Below are positions 56,737-63,865 of a DNA stretch of 64,000 bases, in pieces (positions within the stretch are counted from its first letter, which is position 1; every line of letters begins with the position of its first letter). The DNA comes from a virus, in the IMG/VR virus record IMGVR_UViG_3300017963_000254, positions 1 to 64,000 of that record; one strand, written 5' to 3'. The translations under genes and the position numbers were made by a program. The notes below the pieces were generated by a model. That model searched no databases and was not told where the DNA came from. It saw only the letters and a program-made list of their open reading frames with translations.

Positions 56737-57026
56737 GTATGACCGTTCAGCCGCCGACCAAGCGTGAGCCCACCAAGAGCGAATCCGGGCGAGAGCGCGA
56801 GCTGCAAGATCGGCTGCGGGCGGCCGAGGCGCGTCTCGTCCAGACGGCGGTCAAACTCCTCAAGCACGCGAAGCGCGAGGACGTCGTACGCCAGGTGGTG
56901 TTGGAGGCCGCCGGCGAGGTGTCACCGATGAACGGCAACTCGCCGGTGCATGACATCGTTCCGTTCTGGGCTGACCTGTCGGACACCCAGAAGCACAAGG
57001 TTGGCGGGATACTGCGCGACGTCTAA
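56733..57026 (+). CDS. hypothetical helical protein, 97 aa
   Basis: GTG 56733 overlaps the previous stop; ATG 56739 is an alternative. A charged helix (ERELQDRLRAAEARLVQTAV) is followed by a more globular end. It converges on the next, minus-strand gene with a 4-nt overlap and no terminator between. Confidence 0.5.
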   Translation: MSMTVQPPTKREPTKSESGRERELQDRLRAAEARLVQTAVKLLKHAKREDVVRQVVLEAAGEVSPMNGNSPVHDIVPFWADLSDTQKHKVGGILRDV

Positions 57027-57637
57027 GCGCGGCGCTTCCGCCGCCTCGTTCCGAGGATCTCGAACGCCTCGTCGCTGACCGCCTCCTCCAGATCGACTGG
57101 TAGCCGCCGCAGCAGTCCCTTGAACTCGCGCTTGAGCACCGTGTTCTCGTGCTCCAGCTCCCTGAGCCGCGCGGCCCACTCGTTCTCGCGCTGGACGCTG
57201 TCCTTGACCTCGAGCGATGGGGCCAGGTCCCGGAGGAGCTGCTTGTAGGTGGCCTTCGAGAGCCTGCCGCGCCCGGACTTCCCGATGCGCTTGAGCACCT
57301 CGTCGTGAACGGCCTTCCGCTCGCGCACCTTGGGCACGCGCTCGAGAAGGGAGACGCCGCCGCTCCAGCCGAGGCGCTCCCAGATCGCCTTCTCGGGCAC
57401 GCTCTTGAGCGCCGAGATCATCCGGCGGGCCGTCTTGATCTTGTTGCTGTCGAGGCCGAGACCATCAGCTGGATCGGCCAGGAACTCCCGGAACTCGTCC
57501 GGGGAGGTGCAGTCCGTCCAGAGGCCCTGGTAGCCCTTGGCCAGGTCCCACTCGGCTCCGCCGACCTTCTTGATCGCCTTCGCGATCTTGGTCTTGTGGG
57601 TCTGGAACTTCTCCAGCTTGAATCGCGGTGTAGCCAT
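57023..57637 (-). CDS. hypothetical basic protein, 204 aa
   Basis: It starts with ATG at 57637, 6 nt after a TAGAAC hexamer on the minus strand. The body is helical and basic (HKTKIAKAIKKVGGAEWDLA), with a C-terminal coiled coil (ELEHENTVLKREFKGLL) and an Arg-rich end (GTRRRKRRA). It may bind DNA. No family is recognised. Confidence 0.55.
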   Translation of the reverse strand: MATPRFKLEKFQTHKTKIAKAIKKVGGAEWDLAKGYQGLWTDCTSPDEFREFLADPADGLGLDSNKIKTARRMISALKSVPEKAIWERLGWSGGVSLLERVPKVRERKAVHDEVLKRIGKSGRGRLSKATYKQLLRDLAPSLEVKDSVQRENEWAARLRELEHENTVLKREFKGLLRRLPVDLEEAVSDEAFEILGTRRRKRRA

Positions 57638-57643
57638 GGTGAC

Positions 57644-57652
57644 GTTCTACCT
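57644..57652 (-). promoter_or_regulatory. leaderless-type promoter TAGAAC (minus strand) overlapping a stop codon
   Basis: On the minus strand GAGGTAGAAC is followed by exactly 6 nt and the ATG at 57637. The TAG of the hexamer (57649-57647) is also the stop codon of the upstream gene. Confidence 0.65.
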
Positions 57653-59008
57653 CGCTCTTCTGTTTTCGGAACGCTCGTCCACCGTTCTGGGGACCAGCTC
57701 CGTTCGCAGGTACTTGAGATCCCGGGTGACCTCGTCCACGCGGGCGTCCAGCTCCGAGACCTGCTTGGATCCTTCGTGGCCGAGGGCATCTCGCAGTTCC
57801 CCGCCGGTCTCGATCTCCTCGACGAGGGTCTCTGCGATGCCGCTTACCACCTTGAGGCTCTCGAGCGCCGCCTTCAGGCGCTCGCGCACTCGGTGGGGAT
57901 AGAACTCCATGCCGTCCACGATCACACGGCCGTCGCCGCGCCGGCGGTCGACCGCCTGGGCGAGTCTGGGAGAGCGTTCGCTCTCCTCATCCTCCTCGTT
58001 GTTGTAGCCGTTGACGAAGAAGCCGAGATCGGCGAGGGACAGGTCGTGCTCGGCCAGGAGGCCCTCGACCTGGAGGATGGCTGCGCCGATCGCGTGGTAC
58101 TCGACGGGGGCGTCGATGCCGGCTTCGTAGGCCGCGCGCGCCGCGCGCTTCTCGAGTGGCGCCTCCCAGTCGCGCTCCTCCTCGAAGGGCGGCGCCAGGC
58201 CGACTACCTCGACCTGCCCGAGCGCGGACTTGATCGCCTCGTCTTCGCATGTCCGACAGAGCCGGCGGCCGTCCTGTTTGGATCGGACCTTACAGACGGG
58301 ACAGAGCATGTTCTCCAGGCGCAGCCGCTCCAGCTCGGCCTCGCGCTCCTCCTGCTCGCGCTTGATCCGCGCAGCCTCTTCCTCCGCCCGGCGCTGGCGC
58401 TCGTTCTCCTCTTCCTCCTGCACGATGATCTGGAGCGCGTCGAGCTGCGTGATGCGCTCGGCACGCTTCTGTTCGGCCTCATCGACGAATTCCTTGATCG
58501 CTAACGGGTCGTCGGTGAGCACGGCGCCGCACCGCTCGTGGTAGTGGACGATGTCGATCAGCTTCGCGACCGCGTTCGGGATCTTGCACCCGCCGCGCTG
58601 CCACGAGAGCACGTCTTCCGAGTCGAGGCCGCTCGCGCGGGCTACGCCGCGATGCCCCTCCTGGACCATCGCGCAGACCGCCTGCACGTCCTGGGCGTAC
58701 ATGATCCGCATGACGTCGGCGAGATTGACGTTGTCGTCCACGGCGCGAATGTAGACGTTCTCGATGCGGTCGCCCTTCCAGGCAACTGACGACTGGAACT
58801 CGTCCATGTCGGCGAGGAGCGAGAGAGCTGCCACGAGCCGCTCGGTTGCCGCTTTACGGTCGCTCCCATTGGTCTGACCGCAGGCGTGAAGGAGCGCCTT
58901 GACCTTGACGGTAATGAACCGGTGCGCGCCGACGTCCGTGGGCAGATCGAGGATGGTCCGGCGAACGGCGTCGGCGTCGAGGAAGACCGTCTTGGGGATG
59001 TCGCTCAT
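57647..59008 (-). CDS. coiled-coil protein with central zinc site (453 aa)
   Basis: It starts with ATG at 59008 behind AGGAG. The N-terminal 130 residues are a helical domain with an HTH-like part (GVARASGLDSEDVLSWQRGG); a long Glu/Arg coiled coil follows (EEEENERQRRAEEEAARIKR), then two Cys pairs (CPVC and CRTC) and a further helical domain. The coiled coil plus zinc site suggests a DNA-binding or scaffold-like regulator. Family unknown. It is one of three genes in a minus-strand block. Confidence 0.55.
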   Translation of the reverse strand: MSDIPKTVFLDADAVRRTILDLPTDVGAHRFITVKVKALLHACGQTNGSDRKAATERLVAALSLLADMDEFQSSVAWKGDRIENVYIRAVDDNVNLADVMRIMYAQDVQAVCAMVQEGHRGVARASGLDSEDVLSWQRGGCKIPNAVAKLIDIVHYHERCGAVLTDDPLAIKEFVDEAEQKRAERITQLDALQIIVQEEEENERQRRAEEEAARIKREQEEREAELERLRLENMLCPVCKVRSKQDGRRLCRTCEDEAIKSALGQVEVVGLAPPFEEERDWEAPLEKRAARAAYEAGIDAPVEYHAIGAAILQVEGLLAEHDLSLADLGFFVNGYNNEEDEESERSPRLAQAVDRRRGDGRVIVDGMEFYPHRVRERLKAALESLKVVSGIAETLVEEIETGGELRDALGHEGSKQVSELDARVDEVTRDLKYLRTELVPRTVDERSENRRAR

Positions 59009-59049
59009 GTCTTGTTCCTGCTCCTCACACCCCTGGTTTTACCCAGGGC

Positions 59050-59616
59050 TCACTCGCGCTTCGGTTTCTTCTGGTCGGCGCTGACCTTCTTCGCGAACCG
59101 GATGCCGAGTTTCGTCATCCCGCGCTCCGCCTGCTTGACCACGGCCGGGCCGATGCCCGGCGTCTCGCTGAGCTGCCTCTTTGTCATGCCGGCCAGCTGG
59201 TTGATGGTCTTGATGCCGGCCTTCTTCAGGCGCCACGTGTAGCAGCTCTTGATGGGGAGGGATTCGATCGGCCGCCAGAACTCCGACAGCCGAGCATCAG
59301 GCGGTGGGGGTTCGGGAGTACCGAGCGACACCCTCGCCGAGCACTCGCTCGAGGTGACGGTGGAATGTGGGTAGCCGCTGGTCGTTGTGGCGCCTGACTC
59401 GCTGGCTGGTACAGGTATCAACCCCCGGATCATGCGCTTCTCGGCGCGATCGATCAGCTCTTCCATTCGACGTACGTGCTCGCCGATCTGGGCCGGCGAC
59501 TCGACCGCCATCTCCCAGGGCGTGTTTGGGTGGATCTGGAAGAGTCTCGCGATCAACCCGTTGTCCGAGATCACGTGGACGCCTCCCACTACGGCGATCG
59601 TGAGCTTGTGCTTCAT
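59050..59616 (-). CDS. protein with RNA polymerase alpha-CTD-like domain (188 aa)
   Basis: It starts with ATG at 59616 with TGGAGG upstream. The last 65 residues (WRPIESLPIKSCYTWRLKKA, then GIKTINQLAGMTKRQLSE and PGIGPAVVKQAERGMTKLGI) closely follow the alpha-CTD pattern: I..L......L..AGI.T...L...T...L....G.G......I...L. Alpha-CTD binds UP-element DNA and activators. The N-terminal 110 residues are unrelated and include a Ser/Thr linker. It could interact with host RNA polymerase or bind DNA through its helix-hairpin-helix-like fold. Confidence 0.65.
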   Translation of the reverse strand: MKHKLTIAVVGGVHVISDNGLIARLFQIHPNTPWEMAVESPAQIGEHVRRMEELIDRAEKRMIRGLIPVPASESGATTTSGYPHSTVTSSECSARVSLGTPEPPPPDARLSEFWRPIESLPIKSCYTWRLKKAGIKTINQLAGMTKRQLSETPGIGPAVVKQAERGMTKLGIRFAKKVSADQKKPKRE

Positions 59617-59635
59617 CGGATATGCCTCCAGTGAG

Positions 59636-59673
59636 GTTCTACCCGGGTCTCCGTCGGCTGGTCCGGGTATAAC
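59636..59673. promoter_or_regulatory. divergent promoter pair GGGTAGAAC / GGGTATAAC
   Basis: On the minus strand GGGTAGAAC (59644-59636) lies 19 nt before the ATG at 59616, with TGGAGG between. On the plus strand GGGTATAAC (59665-59673) is 9 nt before ATG 59683. The two face away from each other across about 20 nt. Confidence 0.65.
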
Positions 59674-59682
59674 CTCAGTGAG

Positions 59683-60117
59683 ATGAGGGAAAAACTGACG
59701 TGCGACTGCGGCCGGAACATCCCGGTGATCGCGTTCTGGACGGCCCTCGCCCAGGAGAAGGCGCTGAGATGCACGGAGTGCCGGGCCAAGATCACCAGGC
59801 AGAGCCTAATCGATAGGGCCGACACCGGGCTGATCTACGCTCGCGTAGTACTTGCGATCTACCGGCAGCTGCTCCAGTTCGGCTGGACCTCGTCGGACGT
59901 GATCACCAACGCTGTGCCGCACGCCGACGACGGCCAGGCGCTCGGCGGCCTGCTCGCCGGCCTGGTCCGCGCGGGACTGATCCAGCGCGGCGATCCGCCA
60001 CCATCCGCATCATCGGCCTTCGCTGGCCTCGTTTCAGTTCCATCGAGCCCGGTCTTCGTGCCGGGGCCGATGTTCCCCGCGCAGGAGGATGAGAGTGTCG
60101 GGAGCCACCAGAGCTAA
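59683..60117 (+). CDS. zinc-ribbon protein with CxCGRxIP motif (144 aa)
   Basis: It starts at ATG 59683, 9 nt after GGGTATAAC, and has TCDCGRNIPVIAFW and LRCTECRAKI at the N-terminus, a close relative of the modules in the genes at 11787 and 15164. A helical winged-helix-like part follows (VVLAIYRQLLQFGWTSSDVI). The C-terminal 40 residues are Ser/Pro-rich. Function unknown. Confidence 0.6.
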   Translation: MREKLTCDCGRNIPVIAFWTALAQEKALRCTECRAKITRQSLIDRADTGLIYARVVLAIYRQLLQFGWTSSDVITNAVPHADDGQALGGLLAGLVRAGLIQRGDPPPSASSAFAGLVSVPSSPVFVPGPMFPAQEDESVGSHQS

Positions 60118-60556
60118 CCAGACGATCCGAGACGCGCTGCGATGCCCAAAGTGCGGCCAGCGCGGCAAGATTCGGCCCTCCGCGTCCGGCGCACACGATC
60201 CGGGCGTCTCGATCCGGCTGGCCTGCGCCGACTGCGGGATGCTCGGCACGTTCGTGCCGCCCGACCCTGTCGCCTGGAGCATGATCCTGCCAGCTGATGC
60301 GGTCGAGAAGATCCAGGCGTTCCTCGACAACAGCGGCCTGCCCGAGAACGCGGTGGACCTCCTCGCGACGATGCGCCGGAAGGACGAGCGGGTCGAGGAG
60401 CTGGAGGCGGAGATCCGGCAGATCGCCCAGATGGTCCACCAGGCGTACCACGGCGGCCGGCCGCCCGACGACCTCTGCGACGTGACGTGGGACAAGTGCG
60501 CGCTCGGGATCTGCCGCCGCGCTCAACACGTCCTGGGGGTGAGCGACGATTCGTGA
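60089..60556 (+). CDS. zinc-ribbon protein, 155 aa
   Basis: AGGAGG precedes ATG 60089 (GTG 60095 is an alternative). It has CPKCGQRGKIRP and LACADCGML, a two-pair zinc ribbon, then a coiled-coil-like segment and another Cys pair (CALGIC). It resembles the next gene (60553) in layout, so they may be old duplicates. Confidence 0.6.
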   Translation: MRVSGATRANQTIRDALRCPKCGQRGKIRPSASGAHDPGVSIRLACADCGMLGTFVPPDPVAWSMILPADAVEKIQAFLDNSGLPENAVDLLATMRRKDERVEELEAEIRQIAQMVHQAYHGGRPPDDLCDVTWDKCALGICRRAQHVLGVSDDS

Positions 60557-61080
60557 TCATCACGGAGCTGGGGCCGTGGAACCTCAAGGACCACCTGGAT
60601 GAGTCGATGGTCGCGGTCGGGGTGCTCGAGAACATCCGGTGCCCGGAGTGCGATCGACAGGCGCGAGTCGGCTGGAAGCGAGTGGGCGTCTCCTCGACCG
60701 AGTTCTACTGCGTGGACTGCGGCTACCTCGCGACGTTCGCTGGCACCTTCGAGCTGGAGACGGTCATCCCGTCAGGCATCTGCATGGCCGACCATGTTGG
60801 AGGACTGTCGTTGATAGCGCAGACGAGGCTCACCGAGGCGCGGATCGGTCAGTCGGCCGTGGACAAGCTGGCGAAGATCGCCTACGACGATCTGGTCGGG
60901 AAGCTCAAGCCGCTCATCGTGCGGCAGGACGAGCTGGAGAAGGCGCTCGAGGAGCTGGCGCAGTTCCGGCACCAGCGGCACGTCGTGCAGACGCACATCG
61001 ACGGCTGGCGCGATTGCTGGAAGCCGGAGTGCAAGCGGATGCAGAATCTCTTTGCGGCGAGGGTGGAGATCGATGAGTGA
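60553..61080 (+). CDS. zinc-ribbon protein, 175 aa
   Basis: GTG 60553 overlaps the previous stop. It has IRCPECDRQARVGWKRVGVS with FYCVDCGYLATF, then a coiled coil (LIVRQDELEKALEELAQFRH) and a closing Cys pair (CWKPEC). The layout repeats that of the gene before. A nucleic-acid-binding role is likely; no family is claimed. Confidence 0.6.
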   Translation: MIITELGPWNLKDHLDESMVAVGVLENIRCPECDRQARVGWKRVGVSSTEFYCVDCGYLATFAGTFELETVIPSGICMADHVGGLSLIAQTRLTEARIGQSAVDKLAKIAYDDLVGKLKPLIVRQDELEKALEELAQFRHQRHVVQTHIDGWRDCWKPECKRMQNLFAARVEIDE

Positions 61081-61441
61081 CGACCCGCTTCAGATCAGCG
61101 TGAGCTACCCGATGGACGGTCTGCCGAACAAGAACGGCCGGGTCTATCCCCCCGAGCTGTTCAAGGAGGCGATGGAGAAGGCCGTGCGCGAGGGCAAACT
61201 CAAGGTCGAGATCGGTGGCCAGTGCGAGCCGTGGCTGAAGAACAAGCCGATCTCCCTCGGCGGCAAGCGCTTCGTCAATCCCAAGATGCAGATCGAGAGC
61301 ATGGACCTGGGACCGGACGGGCTACAGGCCGTGGTCCGCGTCGAGGAGCAGGCGGGAGCGGTGGATCAGCTGGCGTCGCTCGCCGACGAGGACGAGTCGA
61401 AGTCCAGCTCGGTTTCCGAGGGCGACGGCCAGACGCGCTGA
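61073..61441 (+). CDS. small protein with prohead-protease-like N-terminus (122 aa)
   Basis: ATG 61073 overlaps the previous end. It begins ISVSYPMDGLPNKNGRVYPP followed by ELFKEAMEKAV, which recalls the start of T4 gp21-type prohead proteases and related scaffold proteins (N-x-N-G-R-x-Y-P). The remainder is too short for a full protease and ends in a Ser/Asp-rich tail. It may be a remnant or a small relative. Its last 76 nt overlap the convergent minus-strand gene. Confidence 0.4.
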   Translation: MSDDPLQISVSYPMDGLPNKNGRVYPPELFKEAMEKAVREGKLKVEIGGQCEPWLKNKPISLGGKRFVNPKMQIESMDLGPDGLQAVVRVEEQAGAVDQLASLADEDESKSSSVSEGDGQTR

Positions 61442-62175
61442 AACCCGTAGCCGCGCTCGGACACCACGAGGATGTAGATGCGGCCGTTGATCCGCGCTCG
61501 GTAGAGCGCTTCCCCGTTCTCGTGGAAGCGTCCGTCGTAGCCGGGCGCCTGGCATCCGGCGACCTTCAGAGCGGTCTCCAAGACCTCATCCAGCATCTCG
61601 AGCCGGCGGGATAGCGCGTCTCGGTAGTCCCGAGCAGCGTCGAACTCGTCTCCCAGCGCGATCTCCTCTGGCCGCGCGATGGCGGTCAGCCGGTCGATCG
61701 CGCTCGTCAGGCCCTTCCGATCGCCCCACTCCTCGAGCGTGTATGTCTCGCTGTTGCCCCGATCGTCCCACTCTGTGAACTGCCGCTCGTGGCTCGACCA
61801 GTGTCGGTGGTAGATGCGGCCGAGCGCTTTCGATCGCTCCCAGACGTCTTCCCAGACCGGAAGCGCGACCTCGTAGAGCCGCCGGGCGATGCGCCATCGA
61901 AGCGCCTCGATCCGCCGGACATCGTTGAGCTTGTCGCGGCGAACGAGCCAGGCAGCGCGGTAGCCTGACTTCCCGATCTCGGCGTACCAGCGGCCGATCA
62001 CGCGCTTGCGCCGGTAGACGCTCCCGTCGTCGGCTAGCTGGGTGCGGTGGCCGTAGTCCTCGATCGGCAACATCCCGTGGACGCTTCCGTCGTCCCGGAT
62101 GATGCCGACGTACGGGTAGATGGAGCGCTTGTAGTCCTGTAGCTCGCGGTTCGTTCGGAGTGCGGTGGCTGTCAC
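61366..62175 (-). CDS. hypothetical protein, 269 aa
   Basis: It starts with GTG at 62175, exactly 6 nt after TAGAAC on the minus strand, so translation is probably leaderless. The protein has a basic, Trp/Arg-rich middle (ALRWRIARRLYEVALPVWED) and a strand-rich domain near the end (ARINGRIYILVVSERGYGF). The Ser-rich tail overlaps the convergent gene. I do not recognise a family. Confidence 0.55.
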   Translation of the reverse strand: MTATALRTNRELQDYKRSIYPYVGIIRDDGSVHGMLPIEDYGHRTQLADDGSVYRRKRVIGRWYAEIGKSGYRAAWLVRRDKLNDVRRIEALRWRIARRLYEVALPVWEDVWERSKALGRIYHRHWSSHERQFTEWDDRGNSETYTLEEWGDRKGLTSAIDRLTAIARPEEIALGDEFDAARDYRDALSRRLEMLDEVLETALKVAGCQAPGYDGRFHENGEALYRARINGRIYILVVSERGYGFQRVWPSPSETELDFDSSSSASDAS

Positions 62176-62181
62176 ACCACC

Positions 62182-62190
62182 GTTCTACCC
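62182..62190 (-). promoter_or_regulatory. leaderless-type promoter GGGTAGAAC (minus strand) overlapping a stop codon
   Basis: GGGTAGAAC on the minus strand, followed by 6 nt and the GTG at 62175. The TAG of the hexamer (62187-62185) is the stop codon of the upstream gene. Confidence 0.65.
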
Positions 62191-62496
62191 GGCGCCGTCC
62201 TCCGTCAGCACCTGGGGCGCGGCCTTCTCGCGCGGGTCGTAGGTGCGGAGCGCGCCCATGGGCACGCGCACGCTACCTAGCCCGCCACACGTCGCGCACT
62301 GGGAGCCCTGCTTCGTCTGAGAGCACGCTGGGCAACTCAGGACGACCGTGACCTCGGTCGATTCACGTGGCGGGTTCCGATCGCAGCTCGCGCACTTCCA
62401 CGATCCGTCGTCGTTCTCCACTGCATTCACGACGGCATCCCGATGCAACCCGCACCCTGGGCAGTGGGTCTGGGGGCCGACTTCATTCATCGTCAT
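62185..62496 (-). CDS. zinc-ribbon protein, 103 aa
   Basis: It starts with ATG at 62496 (a second ATG two codons later is possible). Four Cys pairs (CPGC, CASC, CPAC, CATCGG) suggest two zinc ribbons, the last of the DnaJ-like CxxCxG type. Its start overlaps the end of the upstream gene by 14 nt. Function unknown. Confidence 0.6.
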   Translation of the reverse strand: MTMNEVGPQTHCPGCGLHRDAVVNAVENDDGSWKCASCDRNPPRESTEVTVVLSCPACSQTKQGSQCATCGGLGSVRVPMGALRTYDPREKAAPQVLTEDGAG

Positions 62497-62959
62497 CTTC
62501 CTCGCTATCCGTCGCCGGACCGCCGGCGGCGATGATGCTACCTGGTTCCGCCTTCGTCGCCGAGCGTCCGATCTTCTCGAAGCCCGGCGGGGCTAACGGG
62601 AAAGCCTCCCGTATGGAGACGCACAAGTTGATCGCCTGGACCTCGTGCATGTCCGGGGTCTCGTCTTCGAGGACGATCGTTCGGGCGGCGATCCCGTAGA
62701 CACACGCCTCCCAGTCGCTCCTCTCGGCTAACGCGGCCCAGGCCCGGCGGAGCTGGCTTAGCGCTCGTTTCCTGGTCTTCTGATCGCACCGCACCTCGCG
62801 GATCAGCTTACGGTTCTCCTGGAGGAAGTTGGCGATGGGCACGCGTACGTTCCAGCCAGCGTTCTGGCAGGCGACGTACATTCGCCGCCACGCGATGCAG
62901 GCATCCCAGTCCCCCTGATCGTAGGGCCTTGGGGTGTCTTTCCGTCGTGATCGACCCAT
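62483..62959 (-). CDS. hypothetical protein, 158 aa
   Basis: ATG at 62959 is chosen: GGAG lies just upstream and the longer frame overlaps the neighbouring gene with low-complexity sequence. The protein is basic and helical (WRRMYVACQNAGWNVRVPIA) with an acidic end (TDSEEDDDE). The family is not recognised. Confidence 0.55.
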   Translation of the reverse strand: MGRSRRKDTPRPYDQGDWDACIAWRRMYVACQNAGWNVRVPIANFLQENRKLIREVRCDQKTRKRALSQLRRAWAALAERSDWEACVYGIAARTIVLEDETPDMHEVQAINLCVSIREAFPLAPPGFEKIGRSATKAEPGSIIAAGGPATDSEEDDDE

Positions 62960-63027
62960 TCCCGGATTCTCCGGTCGGGCAGCTGGCGAGTCCAGAACCG
63001 AGACGGTAGTAGATCCGTACAAAGCGG

Positions 63028-63348
63028 CTACGAAGTCTTCGTGACCGGAGCAGTCGAAACAGCCGGAGCGTTCCGAAAAAGCGGCCGGTTCTGGTCGTCG
63101 ATTGCGACCATCGAAAAGACGTTCTCCGACCACAGGATCCCCTGCACGATGCCGACCCGCTGCCAGAGCTTCTGCTCCGGCCACTTGTCCCTGACCGCGT
63201 TCTGCTTGATGTCGTCGATCATCCACCTGGCGTGAGCCAGACGAAGGTCACCGGACTGAGCCGTGTGCGGCTCCTCGCGGCGGTGCACACCCTGAATCGA
63301 GAGGGTGTTCTCGTAGAGCTGTAGCAGCTCGGTGATCTGCTCGTTCAT
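63028..63348 (-). CDS. hypothetical protein, 106 aa
   Basis: ATG at 63348 has GGAGG upstream and a GGTAGAAC promoter 18 nt before it. The sequence (HARWMIDDIKQNAVRDKWPE, then GIVQGILWSENVFSM) resembles small conserved phage proteins of unknown function. It is the first gene of this minus-strand block. Confidence 0.6.
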   Translation of the reverse strand: MNEQITELLQLYENTLSIQGVHRREEPHTAQSGDLRLAHARWMIDDIKQNAVRDKWPEQKLWQRVGIVQGILWSENVFSMVAIDDQNRPLFRNAPAVSTAPVTKTS

Positions 63349-63366
63349 AAGTCCTCCAGAGATGGC

Positions 63367-63396
63367 GTTCTACCGAATCGGTCCGACGTATAGAAT
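63367..63396. promoter_or_regulatory. divergent promoters GGTAGAAC (minus) and TATAGAAT (plus)
   Basis: On the minus strand GGTAGAAC (63374-63367) serves the gene ending its leader at 63348. On the plus strand TAGAAT (63391-63396) is followed by 8 nt and GTG 63405. This is the second divergent pair of the same type in the window. Confidence 0.55.
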
Positions 63397-63404
63397 GGAT
63401 TTCC

Positions 63405-63533
63405 GTGAAGTTACCGAACTGGGTCCGTCGGCTCATCTGCCGATTCCTAGGCCACATCCCTCTCGTAGTGAGGGAGAGACCGGATAAGGTCGTAATGTGC
63501 AAGCGGTGCTGGACCAGGCTGGAGGGACGATGA
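63405..63533 (+). CDS. small basic protein, 42 aa
   Basis: The frame from GTG 63405 reads MKLPNWVRRLICRFLGHIPL and then VRERPDKVVMCKRCWTRLEG; the CxxC suggests a small zinc finger. It starts 8 nt after TAGAAT and its stop overlaps the next ATG (ATGA), both in line with a real gene. Confidence 0.55.
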   Translation: MKLPNWVRRLICRFLGHIPLVVRERPDKVVMCKRCWTRLEGR

Positions 63534-63865
63534 GCCTATTCGACCGAGTCGTACTGGCCGAATCGACCTCCTCCGACGTATCGGAGATCGTTGAGCACCT
63601 CAAGGACGGCATCAAGCGCGGGAAGTTCTCCCCCGGCGTCAGCATCGACGAAGTATTCGCGACGCTTCCAGTGGAGATCACCATGCGCAGGTTCTCATCG
63701 TTGCTGCGTAAGCACGCCGACGAGATCGGGAAGCGGCTGGGAGTGAAGGGATTCGCTGTGGGCGGCGGCAAGTATGTTCACTCGACTAAGAAGGAGAATT
63801 GGGGGAACATGCCGCACAACAAGGCCGGCGGGTTGCGGGCAGGAACGCTGTGGTGGGCGCGATGA
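63530..63865 (+). CDS. 111-aa protein with presequence-like N-terminus
   Basis: ATG 63530 overlaps the previous stop. It begins MSLFDRVVLAESTSSD, with LAE followed by S, nearly identical to the starts of the genes at 48101 and 48493. The body is helical with RFSSLLRKHADEIGKRLGVK. Probably another internal head protein; function unknown. Confidence 0.6.
   Translation: MSLFDRVVLAESTSSDVSEIVEHLKDGIKRGKFSPGVSIDEVFATLPVEITMRRFSSLLRKHADEIGKRLGVKGFAVGGGKYVHSTKKENWGNMPHNKAGGLRAGTLWWAR

Noticed and set aside
62960-63226. Upstream extension of the gene at 62483-62959
   Set aside because: The extension lies over the separate gene 63028-63348 and reads as low-complexity sequence; ATG at 62959 has GGAG upstream.
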